64,000 nucleotides of DNA, from NCBI RefSeq assembly GCF_030269925.1, contig NC_085116.1, positions 9,796,001-9,860,000 on the forward strand, in the 5' to 3' direction. The stretch is from Bombyx mori (taxonomy: Eukaryota; Arthropoda; Insecta; Lepidoptera; Bombycidae). This document shows, one piece after another, positions 24,325 to 38,100 of this stretch. The notes below the pieces were generated by a model that worked only from the letters and a program-made list of their open reading frames with translations, was not told where the DNA came from and ran no database searches. The first letter of the stretch is position 1; each line of letters opens with the position of its first letter. Both the position numbers and the translations under genes were made by a program.

Positions 24325-25131
24325 GGCACTATCAAAAAAGACGTCTTGTAATCTGTGGCACTGTTGCCAGCCCTACAGTTTTTCGGAAATTCTCTTAATT
24401 TTCAGTTTAGACCTCGAAATCTACAGTTTTTTTATGTAAGATGTTAGCGTCAACTATTTTATTAGTCCGCACGTTGGGTCAGAAATTAAAAATAGTTTCG
24501 AGCTTAATGTTGTCACATTGACACAATGACTATTTCAAAAAATTCAATAAAATTAAGTGCGATTTCTACAAAAGTAAAGATGAAACGGAAAATCAGGAAG
24601 ACTTACAAATTGAAAATGGTTTATTAGCTAGTAATAATATCTAATATGCAGACACTGGAATAATTGCAACTTTGAGACTTTTGTTTTTGACATTTGACTA
24701 GATTAAATTTTGATAATTACACGATTTTTCTTGTTTTTAATGCCCTTCCTTCAATGTATTCTATTTATTACTATCATTAAATTATAAAAAATATAATATA
24801 AAGATAAAGATGTAGATTTTCTGTTTTTTAAGTTGATATTAATAATATAGTTTTCTACAGTTTTTTTGAAGCATACAGTTTTGCTCTATGCTGGGGCTGG
24901 CAACCCTGATCTGTGCTGCTGAAAAGTAGATTCGAGTTTAAATGTTTTAAAAAACACAATCTGTCGTTTAACTAGCACTTATTTGGAAGCAGAGTGTAGG
25001 TATGTACCTACTGTGAGTAAAATAGAAACTGTTGTGGGGAAAACCTCTGAAAAGATTGAGTTATAAATTGCCTTGTTTTCCGGGTATTTTGGCTTAACTA
25101 TAAACTATTGTATTTTTTTTATTACTTTTAG
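24325..25131 (+). other. Region upstream of syntenin
   Basis: It lies between the fold-back element and the acceptor at 25130-25131. It should hold the syntenin promoter or non-coding exon if these are near. No clear TATA box or leader donor was chosen. Confidence 0.35.
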
Positions 25132-25148
25132 AATTCAGTGTATCAATC

Positions 25149-28100
25149 ATGTCGTTCTATCCGTCTCTGGAGGATATGAAGGTGGATAATATGATGAGGG
25201 CTCAAATATCGCAGCATCAAGCACCACCGTCATATGTTGCTCCGCAACTTTGTGCCACGCCTAGTGCCCCTAGTGCTACTCATGTTTACCCAACATTGGG
25301 AGAATATATGGGCATGGAGCTGTCCCAGGCTGTAATTGCGCTTAACATGCCCGAATACCAAATACAACAGGTAATATTGTCATTTTCTTAGATATTTTTT
25401 TCCTAGTTTCTTTTAATTGAAATGCTACTTAAATAATTTTTAAATAAATTTAGTATGCTGCAAGCCAGCTAACATGCCAAAAAGGTATCCCTTAAACTAA
25501 AACAATTAACTGGCTTAGTCACAAGGCTTCTGTTGTCAAGTTTGTTTATGAATCATCAAATTACTGATAACCTAATTACAATCATGTAGTTCAGTCAGTG
25601 CTATAATTTAAATATTGTGTAATTGTTATGAAAAATATACATAGGATCTAATTATTTTGAATTATGAAAGCATCAAAAAAAGTCATTTTAAGTGCCGTGG
25701 TGGAAGTGGTTTTTCCTCCTATATAATGAAATTTTGTATTAAAAGACAACACATTGTTCTTAACAAAAATAAAAGATGGGCTACAAGTTACACGCTCACG
25801 GGTCAGTGGTTGCAGATTCCATAAATAGTATAATTTGAATACTGCTGGCTACCTTGTAATGAAATATTAGTCAAATGCAATTGTTAGCCCAGAGTTCAAG
25901 GTTAGGTATTTAAAGGAACAATTAGGATACAACTGCTACAGACTACATTTGTAAAATGCATAGGCCAGGGCCCCAAATTTACTTTTCACCCTTAGCCTAA
26001 ATACTATTTGGAAGAATTTCATAAATGTCAAAACTATTTTTTTGAATTTTCCTGCATATTTTAATGTCGTTAAAAAGTCAAAATCTACTTTTCATTATAC
26101 AGGTTCAGCCAACAAGTAGTAATGTGGTTGCACCTCTATCATCCCAGTCCCTTTCCCTGCCTAAGGCAACTGTAACTCAGGCTATCAGACAAGTTGTTCT
26201 TTGCAAGGACAGAAATGGAAAGTGTGGCTTAAGACTCCATTCAGTTGACAGTGGAGTATTTGTATGCTATGTTGCTGCTAACAGTCCTGGTGCCTTGGCC
26301 GGCTTAAGGTTTGGCGATCAGATATTAGAGATCAATAATGTCACTGTTGCTGGAATGACAATGGATAAATGTCATGATATCCTTAAGAAAGCTCCTGCAA
26401 ATAATATCACCATGGCTGTTCGTGATAGGTAATTAAAACAATTTTCCTCTTTGGTTTTTAAATAGATATCGACCCTTGAAAGGCAAACGTTACTAAGCGA
26501 CAATGCGTGAACTTTACAGTAGACTAATTTAAAGTTGAAATCATCATCATCATCATGCTTTCCTATTACCCTCTGCTAGGGTGTAGGGCTCGAATAAAAT
26601 TTTTCCATTTATATTTATAAAGTTGAAATACCTGGAAAAAAATATTATTTTAACGAATCTAGCTGTAGTAGAATCTAGCTAGTAGCTGTAGGATTGAAAT
26701 GATTTTAATAGACCTAGAAATATATATTTTTTGCACATCGAATATGGTTATTTTCTATCATTTATGTACAAAGCAGTTATTGTCGCTTAGTCACGTTTGC
26801 CTTTCAAGCGTCGATATGTAAATATGTTTTAAAGAAGGCTTTAATCTCACTAACAAATTTCTACTAGTATTTATTAAAAAAAAACATAACATTGACACAA
26901 GACTAAATTATAAACTGTTGTATTACCCAATCAAATTGATGTTTTCACAACAAAACTGAAGGATTGTGTGTTATGTTCAATAAGAAAAAACATTCTCTTA
27001 AGCACATTCTGTTAACGGACATCGGCTTGTTATTAGTATAGCTAGTATAGATATGTTATTAGTATAGCTAGATGGCTTGTTATTAGTATTTCATTGCTAT
27101 TGTAGATGGCATAACATATTCACTATCTTATATTTTATTTTTAATATAGGATTTAAAAAAATATATATGTTTGCTTTTCTATATATAAATGGTGAAGAGG
27201 TTGTTTCTCTTATACACAGCATTCCCTATTATGAGTCAAATTTGATTTAAGGATGACAAATGAAGAAAACCACAAACTACACACCGCACAAGAATTTTCA
27301 CTTCTTTCATGTGCACCAAGCTATGCACCGTTTATTTAAAAATTATATATATTTTGCAAAAAAAAAAAATATTACCAGAATACGAACATACCGCCTATCT
27401 GATGGTGAGTGGTTACCGTTGCCCATGGACTTAGCAATGCCAGGGGCAGATCCAAGCCGCAGCTCAGCCCACTGAGTTTCTCGCCGGATCTTCTCAGTGG
27501 GTCGCGTTTGCGATCCGGTGGTAGATTCTGCGAAGCACTGCTCGTGTTAAGGCCAGTGTTAGCAACACTCTGGTTTGAGCCCCGTGAGTTCACTTACACG
27601 TCAAAAAGATGAAATAGCCTCTTAAGGCTATCGGCATAGGTAGGGGGAAAAAAGCCGCAGCTTATATTTCTTTTTTAATGAATGCCTCTAAATATCCAAA
27701 ACAAGCTCTTTTGAAATGATACTTCACTAAATGATCATTTGAAATGTAATAATAGTAAATGGATGCTAATATTTTTTTTGTATTTCACATTTTCAGGCCA
27801 TTCGAGAGAAATGTAACTTTACACAAAGACTCTTTGGGTCATGTGGGATTCCAATTCAAAAATGGAAAAATTATAGCATTGGTTGTTGATTCATCTGCAG
27901 CTCGGAATGGCTTATTGACAGACCACCAGATACTGGAAATAAACACAATAAATGTCGTTGGCATGAAAGATAAGGAAATATCTAAAATTATTGATGAAAG
28001 TCCTTCTGTTGTAAACATTACAATAATACCTTATTGTATATATGAACGTATGATAAACAAGTGAGTATGAAAGGTTAATGTTATTTATCTGTGTATGTTT

Positions 28101-28264
28101 TATATCAGAGTACTTTTAAACAAGCTCACTGGTTAAACTCAAGTGAGCTTTTATTCTGGAATGTTGAGTTAATCTAGCTTTCAATCGAAAAGTTTTTACT
28201 TCGCCTCTGTTACAGGATGTCATCATCGCTTTTCAAGGAACTGGATCGCACACCAGCAGCTTGA
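25149..28264 (+). CDS. Sdcbp: Syntenin (syndecan-binding PDZ protein) orthologue
   Basis: Plus-strand spliced gene with coding exons 25149-25370, 26103-26428, 27797-28060 and 28216-28264. They total 861 nt and 286 aa, against about 298 in mammals. An acceptor at 25130-25131 places the ATG in an exon with 17 nt of leader, so an upstream untranslated exon is expected. The N-terminus [10 protein letters not shown] and later YPTLGEYMG match the LYPxL-type ALIX-binding motifs of syntenins. PDZ1 spans about 105-183, with a GLRL carboxylate-binding loop at 116-119. PDZ2 spans about 187-262 (HVGFQF loop, SSAARNGLL). The C-terminal tail is short ([15 protein letters not shown]). Syntenin is a cytosolic adaptor that binds C-termini of syndecans and other membrane proteins and PIP2, acting in endosome and exosome traffic. 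The intron before exon 3 holds Bm1-related SINE sequence. The gene converges on SOAT. Confidence 0.95.
27385..27650 (+). repeat. Chimeric repeat: family B joined to Bm1
   Basis: 27385-27456 is family B (TCTGATGGTGAGTGGTTACC). From 27457 the sequence is Bm1 (CAGCCCACTGAGTTTCTCGC to the A-rich end near 27650, with AAATAGCCTCTTAAGGCTAT). It lies in the syntenin intron before exon 3. Confidence 0.7.
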
Positions 28265-28367
28265 ACGCTGTCTTGCTTGACTTGACATCAAATAATTCTT
28301 ATCACAACTCTTTAAAATATTGTGCAATTAATATCAATGTATTCTACTTTTATTACTTTTTTTAAAC

Positions 28368-28373
28368 AATAAA
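28368..28373 (+). terminator. Probable syntenin poly(A) signal
   Basis: AATAAA 104 bases after the syntenin stop, in AT-rich 3' flank. Further AATAAA copies occur near 28605 and 29027, so longer 3' UTRs are possible. Confidence 0.5.
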
Positions 28374-29102
28374 ATTAAAAAGTATCATAAGTCAAATCTT
28401 TATGGACTTATCTATCACCTGCGAATTTATTTTAATCTAGGACAAAATAGTTTTAAACATAAAGTAGTGGAAGGGCTGTGAGAATGAAACATAAGCCAAC
28501 AATTGAAATGAGATATGCTTAGTATGTATCTATAGTATGTAAATAAACCATTCGTGATTAATTGTTATACTTCTTACATTCAGTTAGTGCTGTTTTCACA
28601 TTGTAATAAAACATTACTACCATTTTTGTAATTCAATCTGATGATTTGGTGAAAAGCAACATTGTTTGATTGTATATAGATTGTTTGAACATGCCTAATG
28701 CGAAAGAATGGTCTAGAACAACAATATTGTCATATTTATTTTTCTCAACATAATTATATGTCTTTTGCGTCGGTACTTGTTTAATTGGGAGTGCTATTCC
28801 ATAGAATTATAGCATTGTGAGTAATGAAGACAATTTTTTTTTTAAATGTCTATAACTATTATTTGCCTCCTATATTATTATTATAATTATATGTTGCACT
28901 AGTGAAAATGTAATAGATTATTACGTTTTTTATTGCAGTTATTCTAGTTATTCAATATTTTGCTTTTGTATTGTATAAGCGTATAAAGTTTGTATGACAA
29001 TATTACTTTTTTATTAAATTAAATATAATAAAACTTCGTATTCCATTCAAAATATAAATTTATTATTAAATAAAAAATAAGTATTATCATACGGTTTTTT
29101 TT

Positions 29103-29108
29103 TTTATT
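29103..29108 (-). terminator. Probable SOAT poly(A) signal
   Basis: AATAAA on the minus strand, about 80 bases after the SOAT stop at 29188. If syntenin uses its distal signal near 29027, the two transcripts end within about 80 bp of each other. Confidence 0.5.
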
Positions 29109-29187
29109 AATATGCAATATCAAAATTACAATAAATCATTGTACTATTAAAGCTATCAACGCTAAATTGGCCCATATACAACCTTTG

Positions 29188-32100
29188 TCAATATAGGACA
29201 CTTAAAGGATTTTGGAATGTCCAATCCGGTTTAAGTACCACTTCCGGGCATGACCATGATTTTGGTATGAAAAAACTGTCGCTTTGTGAGGGTGGACAAT
29301 TTTTTCGAGCGAAGTATTCCATTGAATAGAGACTCCAGAGAAGTCCTGCAAATTATGAAAAATATATTAATCAACACTTGTAAGAAAGCAGACAGTACTT
29401 CGTTTTTATTGTAATCACGACATTTTTCCAATCAACACCCTCACACCCCAAATACCACAATAGCCAATAAATAGGCTTACCCAGGTATTTTTTTATTATG
29501 AATACCTAATTTAACTTTAACTGTTTATCTTTTGTTCAGAGAAACACAACATTTGTTGTTAGTAACACTTCCATATCCTATTCATAACCACGGATCTCGA
29601 ATATACCGCGAACTTACAACCACGGAAAGCCTTGAAAGCTCCGACTGTATCTAAAACCGCGTGTTAAAAAATTTACCCGCCCAACTTATAATCATGTTGG
29701 CCGCTATTTTAAATGCCGCTTTGACGAACTGCATCTTTCCCGTGGTGTGGAAAGAAGCGGACGTTATCGGCATACACAAACCTAGAAAACCTAACAACGA
29801 ACTCATAAGCCACCACCCGATTAGCCTATTTCCAGCGTTAAACAAGCTGTTTGAACGACTGATTCGTAAACGGACGGTGATGAATCACCTCGAAAGACAT
29901 CCTAATCGACGAAAAGTTTGGATTCACCGCAAAACACTCGTCCATTCAGCAAGTGCACCGCCTCACGGACCCCATCTTAATAGGGTTAAACAGACATAGA
30001 TCCGTCTCCATCGGAGTCCTCTTATTCGATATCGCGAAGTCGTTCAACAAAGCTTGGCACAACGGTTAATTTATAAACTGTACACAAAGGGAGTGCCAGA
30101 TAGTCTCGCGTTCATCATACGAGACTTCTTGTCGAAACGTTCGTTTCGGCATTGAGTCTGGAGAACTCGCTCACTCCGGCAACAAATTTCGGCCGGAGTC
30201 CAATAACGGTCTACTCTTTCCCCGCTACTTTTTAGCCTATACATAAACTATATACTCCGGTCGCAGGAGACCCAGTTAACCCTTTTCGTTGATGATACCG
30301 TTATCTACTACTCGAGTAGGAAGGTGGACGTCGCCCTCCTCACACCACTGCTATGCACTGAGTCTGTGAGCTCATCTACACGTCTACGCGTAGCTGGAAT
30401 AGCTCCTTAGGTCACCAGCGATTACGTAGGGGAAAAACGTGACTATTACTACTAGCCAACTCTTGCCCTAAACCACTTAAGGTTTTTTTCCCAAAAATAC
30501 TAGGGGATTTATATCTATTTTGTATAAAACACCTACGATTGAACGGAATCTTTTTTAATTTGTCAAGACCCAAAGTAGGGTCTGTGGTTATTTTTTCAAA
30601 ACAATATCTTAATGTATTATCGGTCCAGTGGTTTATTTTCTCTATAATTACTGACATAATGATGTATTATTAATAAGAACGATTAAAACTAAACACTCTA
30701 TTCAATAAATAATACTTACCGTTTCCAAAGAAAAATGAGAGCCACATTATTAAATTGAATGCATTAGGAAAACGCCTTCCACTGCTTGCGGTGAGTGGTA
30801 ACATCAACAGTCCGAATACACCAAATTCCATTAACAAAACAGGGTAGAAGAATCCAAAGGATAAGGCCAATATTATTTCGTGGGCCACTGCTGAAACCTA
30901 CAAAATTAAGTGCTTTATCCAGTGCTTCGATTTTTAGGATTAGGTAAATAATTAGGTATCAAATTCAAGTTTCAATCGGCTTATTACGATTAACTGCTCG
31001 ATGCTAACCTTGAGAATGGTCACTATTTATTAACAATAATTATTGCGGTTTTAGATAATAAGGAGAGCATTCTTTCTACTACTTCGAACTTGTGACGGGG
31101 AAGTAAGCGGTGTGGGGCTAAGCTTGGTCACATTTTCGTAACTTCTATTATTATCAACTTCATATCTTAATCGAGTTGACATTATTATTTATTTTTATTA
31201 TCATGCTTTTAATATACTTACAAAAAATACGATGAATGTGGAAATGGCTCGACCGGCACGTGGCGCCAGTGGCTTGTAAATGTGGTCTCTCAGCCAAGAA
31301 TGTACAACGCGATTCCATGCTCTGTAGTAGTGTGAGAAACGAGAGGTAGTCCACCATTCCTAAAATATCGAAATATTTTGTTAATTTGTAGTGATTGTTT
31401 AGATTACATTTTTTTATTTTTTATTTTTTTTTATTGCTTAGATGTGTGAAGGCTACGACCAATTAAAATAATATTAAGGTGATCTAGATGCGTAGATAAT
31501 ACAACGAAACCTTGAAGGTAATAAATACGATGTGAAATGGATGACATTAAAGTTTAAGGTTGTAGACAGTAGGTACGTGTGTTGATATTCAAGTTCAACG
31601 AGGCAGTATGCGATCTAAGCTTTTCGAGCAAACCTTCACAGTTAATCAGTTTTGTTAAAGATATAATTCATGACTTCGTGGGTAAGAGAGCTAGTGAACT
31701 TGTGTCTGGTTAAGTGACGACAATGCTTGGGTTCATATCCTTCCCCCGAGTACTAATTATTTTGAAACAAATATGTAGGTACAACCTTTATGAGGAAATG
31801 ATACCGTGTAATCTAATCAGTTTCTATAAATTAGGCATTTACTGGGGGTTTGCCAAATGTTTTTTACTTATCCTGATAGGGAAAAGCGTACTTTGTACGT
31901 TTACGTACTTTGTATAATACCTACCGTGAAGCATTCATGCGTCCCGATTTGATGGGCAGGAAGCCGACATTACAGTAAAATTAGGACTCAGACTTCATGT
32001 CTCAAAGTAAATGACCTTAGTAGCAGTAGTAGTTAGTAAAATCATAATCTTAGTAGTTAGTAAAATCATAAATGACCTTTACCTGATTGTTTGGTATTTA

Positions 32101-35100
32101 TTACCTCGTAAAATAATCTGTCTCCAAATTTGAGCATCTCAGCGAAGGCATTTAGCCACGCATGAAGAACACAGTAGAAACCGCAGAGAAATGATATAAA
32201 TCCTGGAAGTACACAAGCGAACATTCCACGAACTACCAAACCGGCTTCCACCTGAGAAATTTTGAAGTTTATAATTTAATATAGGTATGTACAGTAAAGA
32301 GCAAGATTGAACCCCACAATGATAAATTCTATTTTTCAGTACTAATTTTGTGACATATTAATTACCTTGCTTTGTCTTCCATAATCAGACCAGTAAGGTA
32401 ATATGAATCGTTCCCAGAGGAAGCTGTTGTATAAAATTATTGCGGCAACTTCGAGGAAGTGAAATAGTACGAAGGCCCACCTTATTGTCTTTGTTCTGAA
32501 ATGAGGGTTTCATTTAGACTATACGTACATGATAAAAGGAATTTTGTTCGAACTAAATGCTACTTATTGGGTTAGGTATATCTGTAATTTTTTCAGTAAA
32601 AATACATTACAAAAAAAAATTCATGCATTATTGTACTTTTTACAATTTGCAAGAAAGTGTATAATGAATAATTTAAAAAATTCAATATGCAAGAACATAT
32701 TTTTTATTGACAGTCTTTGTGTCACTGATTTGTATGCAAGCTCTGGGTCTATGTAGTTACATTGTTTCTTGATTTATAGTGTTTTTAATTGAACGGAGAG
32801 TACCTACTGTAAAAAATATTCGTGATGATACCATTATACCACCACACCATGATGATACCATTACACCATGGCTAAGCCTGCCACTGTATTACTAAGAACT
32901 CTCACCGATATTGTTTTATTAAAAAAAAAAGAGTTACCTTGGATAATGATCTCTATAAACGAGCGTGGGTGCAAATAAGAAGTAAATATAATGCTTGAAG
33001 GTCGGTAGCGCTGGACTCTCGTTTTCACCATAGGGAGCGCACGCTATCGCTACTGCATGAATTTTCATTAAGAATCTGAACTAAAAAACACATTTACAGA
33101 GTACGTTTTCAAATAGTATTTTTAATGGCTGCCCAGGATTGAGTAAAACAAGTGCGCTTTTGTTTTGCACAGGCAGCGGCTAGCGAGTTAATGTTTATGA
33201 ATTTCATAAAATACATTTACAACTCGACCAAGCTAAGTTTGCACGTCGCTGGAATGCGGCGCTCCGCCCGCTTCCCCGCTCACCTTCCCGCGATCGCCCT
33301 GTCGCATCAGTACGGTTAGCATCTTTGTTGCCGACACGCGTCATACGAGTTTTCGTCTCCCTATCCGTTGAATTTTAATTTTTTTAATTGTTCTAGTTAG
33401 GTTTTTTGTTGAAGTTTAGTTATATTAATCGACTACTTTTGTTAAGTTTTTGTTGAACTGTTGTTACTGAACGCTTAACCTTTTATTAATTTTTTTACTT
33501 CGAGAGGATTGTTTTGGGCAACAAAAATGAAAGGAAAGGTCACAGTGAAGGGAGAAACATAATCCTGAAAAGGAAATATGAAGGAAAATTATTACTGAGC
33601 AATTGGGATACAAAGGGGACGGCCCATTTCAGGCCCAAAGCGGACAATAGATTAGAGAAAAAATACTTAGTGCATTAATTCTGTCATAAATATATATGCA
33701 TTTACTTTCTTGCAAATAAGCGCCACTACAGTTTATAATAAGTAGTTTAAAAAAAGTAACTCTATTGAAAAAACAAGGATTTTTTTTTTTGCGGGAAAAA
33801 TATTGCCAGCTTCAAATCCTTTTACGTATGAAGTAAATATTTTGAGTATATAAATAAAACATATAAATAAATCATTTTAAGTATTATCATTAATCAATCG
33901 ATTTTAATGGATTTTATGCATATAAAATAACATCGAAGACATACCCATTGGACTTTAACTTGTAACTATACTTGAGACCTTAGAACTTATATCTCAAGGT
34001 GGGTGGCGCATTTACGTTGTAGATGTATGTGGGCTCGAGTAACCACTTAGCAACACCAGAGTGGCTGTGAGCTCGTCCACCCATATAAGCAATAAAAAAA
34101 ACTTTACTAGTATTGTTATTTAAATATGTACAACTAAAACAAACACATAAAAAATAATGTGTACTCGTAAAAAAAAGATTAAGATATAAATCAATTATCG
34201 GTTATTTAAAAAAATAATCGATAGATGAATTTCATGTAATTATTTTTCTTTATACTGACAACACTGAATTTAATCGGACTGACTGATACTTCGCTTGCTG
34301 CTTGTGGTGTTGTGCTTGCGTACAAAATGGATCTGTTTTGATTTTTCTCCGATTTATTTTACTTTTATCAATAACGTTTCATACTACGACTAAAAAACAT
34401 TGTGTGAATTGTGGTTTTACCCTGACCGAGATTTAAAACCGTGTATATGCTCTCCTTTGCTATTTTTAGATGATACTAATTGTGTATGAAGATGAAGAAA
34501 ATATAGATATTTAAAGAATTAAGTGTGTTTTTTATACCCTATTGGATAAAAATACATTAGGAACATCTTAAACATTAAGAAAAGAAAAGTTCTTGAAGTA
34601 TCTCACAATCCGACACTTATTTATATAGAAAATTAACCTCAAAACGAATTTTTATTTTTATTATATTTTTTATAATAGTGGCGTCAATTTCAATATATTT
34701 TTTAGATATCCAATACATTTAAGAATTTGAATCAGTCCATTTTTATAGTAATATTTGATGTCCACCTTGGGCCTATCACACTATGGAGAGTGGGCATTCC
34801 CCTTTAAAAAGTGCAAGAATACCCGGGTGGTCTTCATACAAAAACCCGATATCGCTATATTCTAATGTACCTATGTATAATATATTGTTAAAAACAATAA
34901 ATGCAAAGTAAAATCTAACAAACATTTGTTTACATTTTTAAAGTCATAGCGAATCCTTTTTTCAGACTATACCTAAGCGGCAGTGTGACGTAATCGATGC
35001 GAGGTGCAAACTTAGCTTGGTCGAGCTGTAAGTATCGTGTTTCCGCGTAGCGCTTTCGTTGGTGCTTACACTAGTCGTCGCAAGCTAAAAATATGTATAA

Positions 35101-38100
35101 TGTAATGCGTTGAAATATGTACTATAATGGTTAAAAATACTATTCTGGTCACCTTTGCTGACAACAGATAAAGTGTCCCAAAAATTCCTCTGCGAATTTC
35201 ATTCCCGTGGTCATCAGTGCGATGGAAAGTATCGTCAAATTCAGTGCTTTGAATGTGTATAATACAATATTGACAAATATAATTCAGTTTGCATTAGTTT
35301 ATAGTTTGATTTAGCATGAAATTTCTAAAATTTTACGAAATCTTTAAATACCGATAGCTTTATTTAGCGATAATTTTCGATATCAATTAAAAAACTCTTT
35401 AATTTGTAACAAATTAATCCATGTCTATCTATTTATTAAAACTAGTGGCAAGAAAATCCGATCAGTATGGAGATGTGCACGAATAAACAAATAGCTACTT
35501 CTATAATAAACAACACTGATTTATGTTCTAATACTCGTAGATACGTCCGCGATTTGGTCCGGAAAATAATGTAATTTTATATTAAAACATAAAAGTTAAA
35601 AATAACATCGTGTAATAAAATTCAAACCCGATAAATTATACTTTGCATAATTACTGGTGGACGTAGGACGTCTTGTGAGTCCGCATGGGTAGGTACCACC
35701 GCCCTGCCTATTTCTGCTGTGAAGCAGTAATGCGTTTCGGTTTGAAGGGCGGGGCAGCCGTTGTACTGTAAAAACGGAGACCTTAGAACTCATATATCAA
35801 GGTAGGTGGCGACGTTTACGTTATAGGTGACTACGGGCTCCGATAACCATTTAACACCGGTTGCCCCATGAGCTCGTCTCCCCATCTAAGCATTAAAAAA
35901 TATATATATATATGTATATAGATTATATTGATTTAGTAAATTGGTTTTGTGAGACGAGATTCCTAATTAAATCCAAATTTAATGAATTTCATTTATGTCA
36001 CACTTCAAAAGATCTCCAAAGTTCAATCAATTAACAGTCAAAGGATGTTTTTGGCTCTCCGTCTTGTCGTTATTGATTTGTTAATAAATGTTTATTAAGA
36101 GGTTGTGGAATTACATTAAGTTTTGTTCTTAAATGAAAGTAATTGAATTGTATTGAAAGCAACAGAATTAGTGTTTTAAACATTACTTTGAAGTAGTCTA
36201 AAAACATATACATTTTCATAAGTTTTATAGGTAGGTAAACTATAAGATATAAACTATTACATGTATTGTTAAGTGAAAAGTAAACGAATATATTATGGTT
36301 TTTTGCCGATTAGGGGGGTCTAATGTATCACCATTGTTATACTACGATGTTGATTAATGACGTGGGCGCTGGTTTCATTTTCAGTACTACAATAGATTCG
36401 ATGCTCTAGACTTGGTTATATAGTAGCTATATCTTTGGACAACATTAGCTTGTCCTCTCTAATTATTTTTAAGTCTAAAGTCCTTAAAAAAAAGTGTGTG
36501 TGTCCGCTCCGACGCACGACTGGAGTTTACTGGATATAAAAAATTAAACGAAACAATACGAGAAATAGTTCTATATTACGACAACACGATACACTACAGA
36601 TTATTAACAAATTAACGAGACACAAAACAAACGACTAACAAATATATGAAAATACAATAATGAGAGAAACGCGCGATCAGTACGAGGCTTTGTGGCGGAC
36701 TGCCGGCGCAGCAGCCCGGCGTCACCTGCGATAACGCATTTCGTGTGACATGCGCAATCAGGCGCATAACGCATTTCGTGTGACATGCTAGTACGATTTT
36801 GGTCCCCATAATTTTCATACCCCGGGCCTATATATGTAAATCGATTCTAAAGGAGTAAACTCCAATAAACTTTGATGAGCAGCTCGTAAAGTTATAAAAA
36901 TCATCCTCGTAAATATTTTTGTGAATGAATATCCGTTGATGATGCTTCGTCAGTAGCAGTTCCCCGTGATTAACTGACGCTAGGCACGCTCTCTGACAAG
37001 GGTTTCAACCAGCTGATTTATGTTACATTTCACTTTAAAGGTCTCCTTATTTTTACTAAGTCTTTGTAAAATACCGAATACTTTTGCTTGTTCATTACAC
37101 AATTACGAAGTGTGAATTACGTGATATCCATTTTCAATGATGCTGTATGCAATTTTATACCTAGTACTTATATATCGCACATCCATTGGCGGACCTGCTA
37201 AATTGTACAGCCAAGATCTTAGATCGATAATGTCTAGAAACTAGATGTCTACTGTATTTGGTCTTTGCAGTTGAGTGAGTTAGCTAAGTTCATAGGTGCT
37301 TACGAGAATCTATAATTTACTAACGTAATAATTTTGTTAGAGTCCTACATTTTGCAGCTATTTTGACAGCGAGATAGAGAAAGCTGTAGGTTAACGAATA
37401 AAACAGTTATGTATTTATGAATGTATGTTTAACGTTTGCAAAATTTTATTTATTAAACTTCAAGCTTACCATTTCACATGTTACAACTGCCGAAGATGCC
37501 AACGCTAGATGTCTCCTTCCCAAGTCCACAATGGGTACCCCGATTAATACCATTTCCACGGCGATCAAACCAATAACCCCCAGTTTAGATAGACTGTCAC
37601 GAACACCTGTGTTTTTTTAAACTTTTTAATACAACCGTAAACCTCTGAAATAAGCAAAGTAATCACATTGATTCGATTCGGTAAAAGTTTAAATTAGAAA
37701 TGTTAATTCGACCGCGTAGAAATTATTTTAAAATCCTTTTCTTGTTTGTTCGCCTAACAAACAAATGACATGATAGCTAATAAAAACTTTTTGAAATGTT
37801 ATTAAACTTAAGACTTTGTTTCAAGACGATTAAATTTATCACTTAAATGTTCGTTTTTAATTAATTTCTTTGCTGAGTTCAGTTTTTCACCTCATTTTTA
37901 CATTTAAATTTATAATAAGTTCTACGCTATTCGGCCGATTTTGAACTTACAAGTGATCATCGTAGCAGTATGTAATTGTATTGATAAATAGTATTATCGT
38001 ATCTAAAACAAGCAAATCTAGACAGCGTCTAAGAAGACTAATTTATAATTGGTGGTGGTGGTGGTGAAGGTGGGTGGCGCATTTACGATGCAGATGTCTA

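Noticed and set aside
26541..26556. CATCATCATCAT microsatellite in the syntenin intron
   Set aside because: Probably the end of an old LINE tail; too short and decayed to assign.
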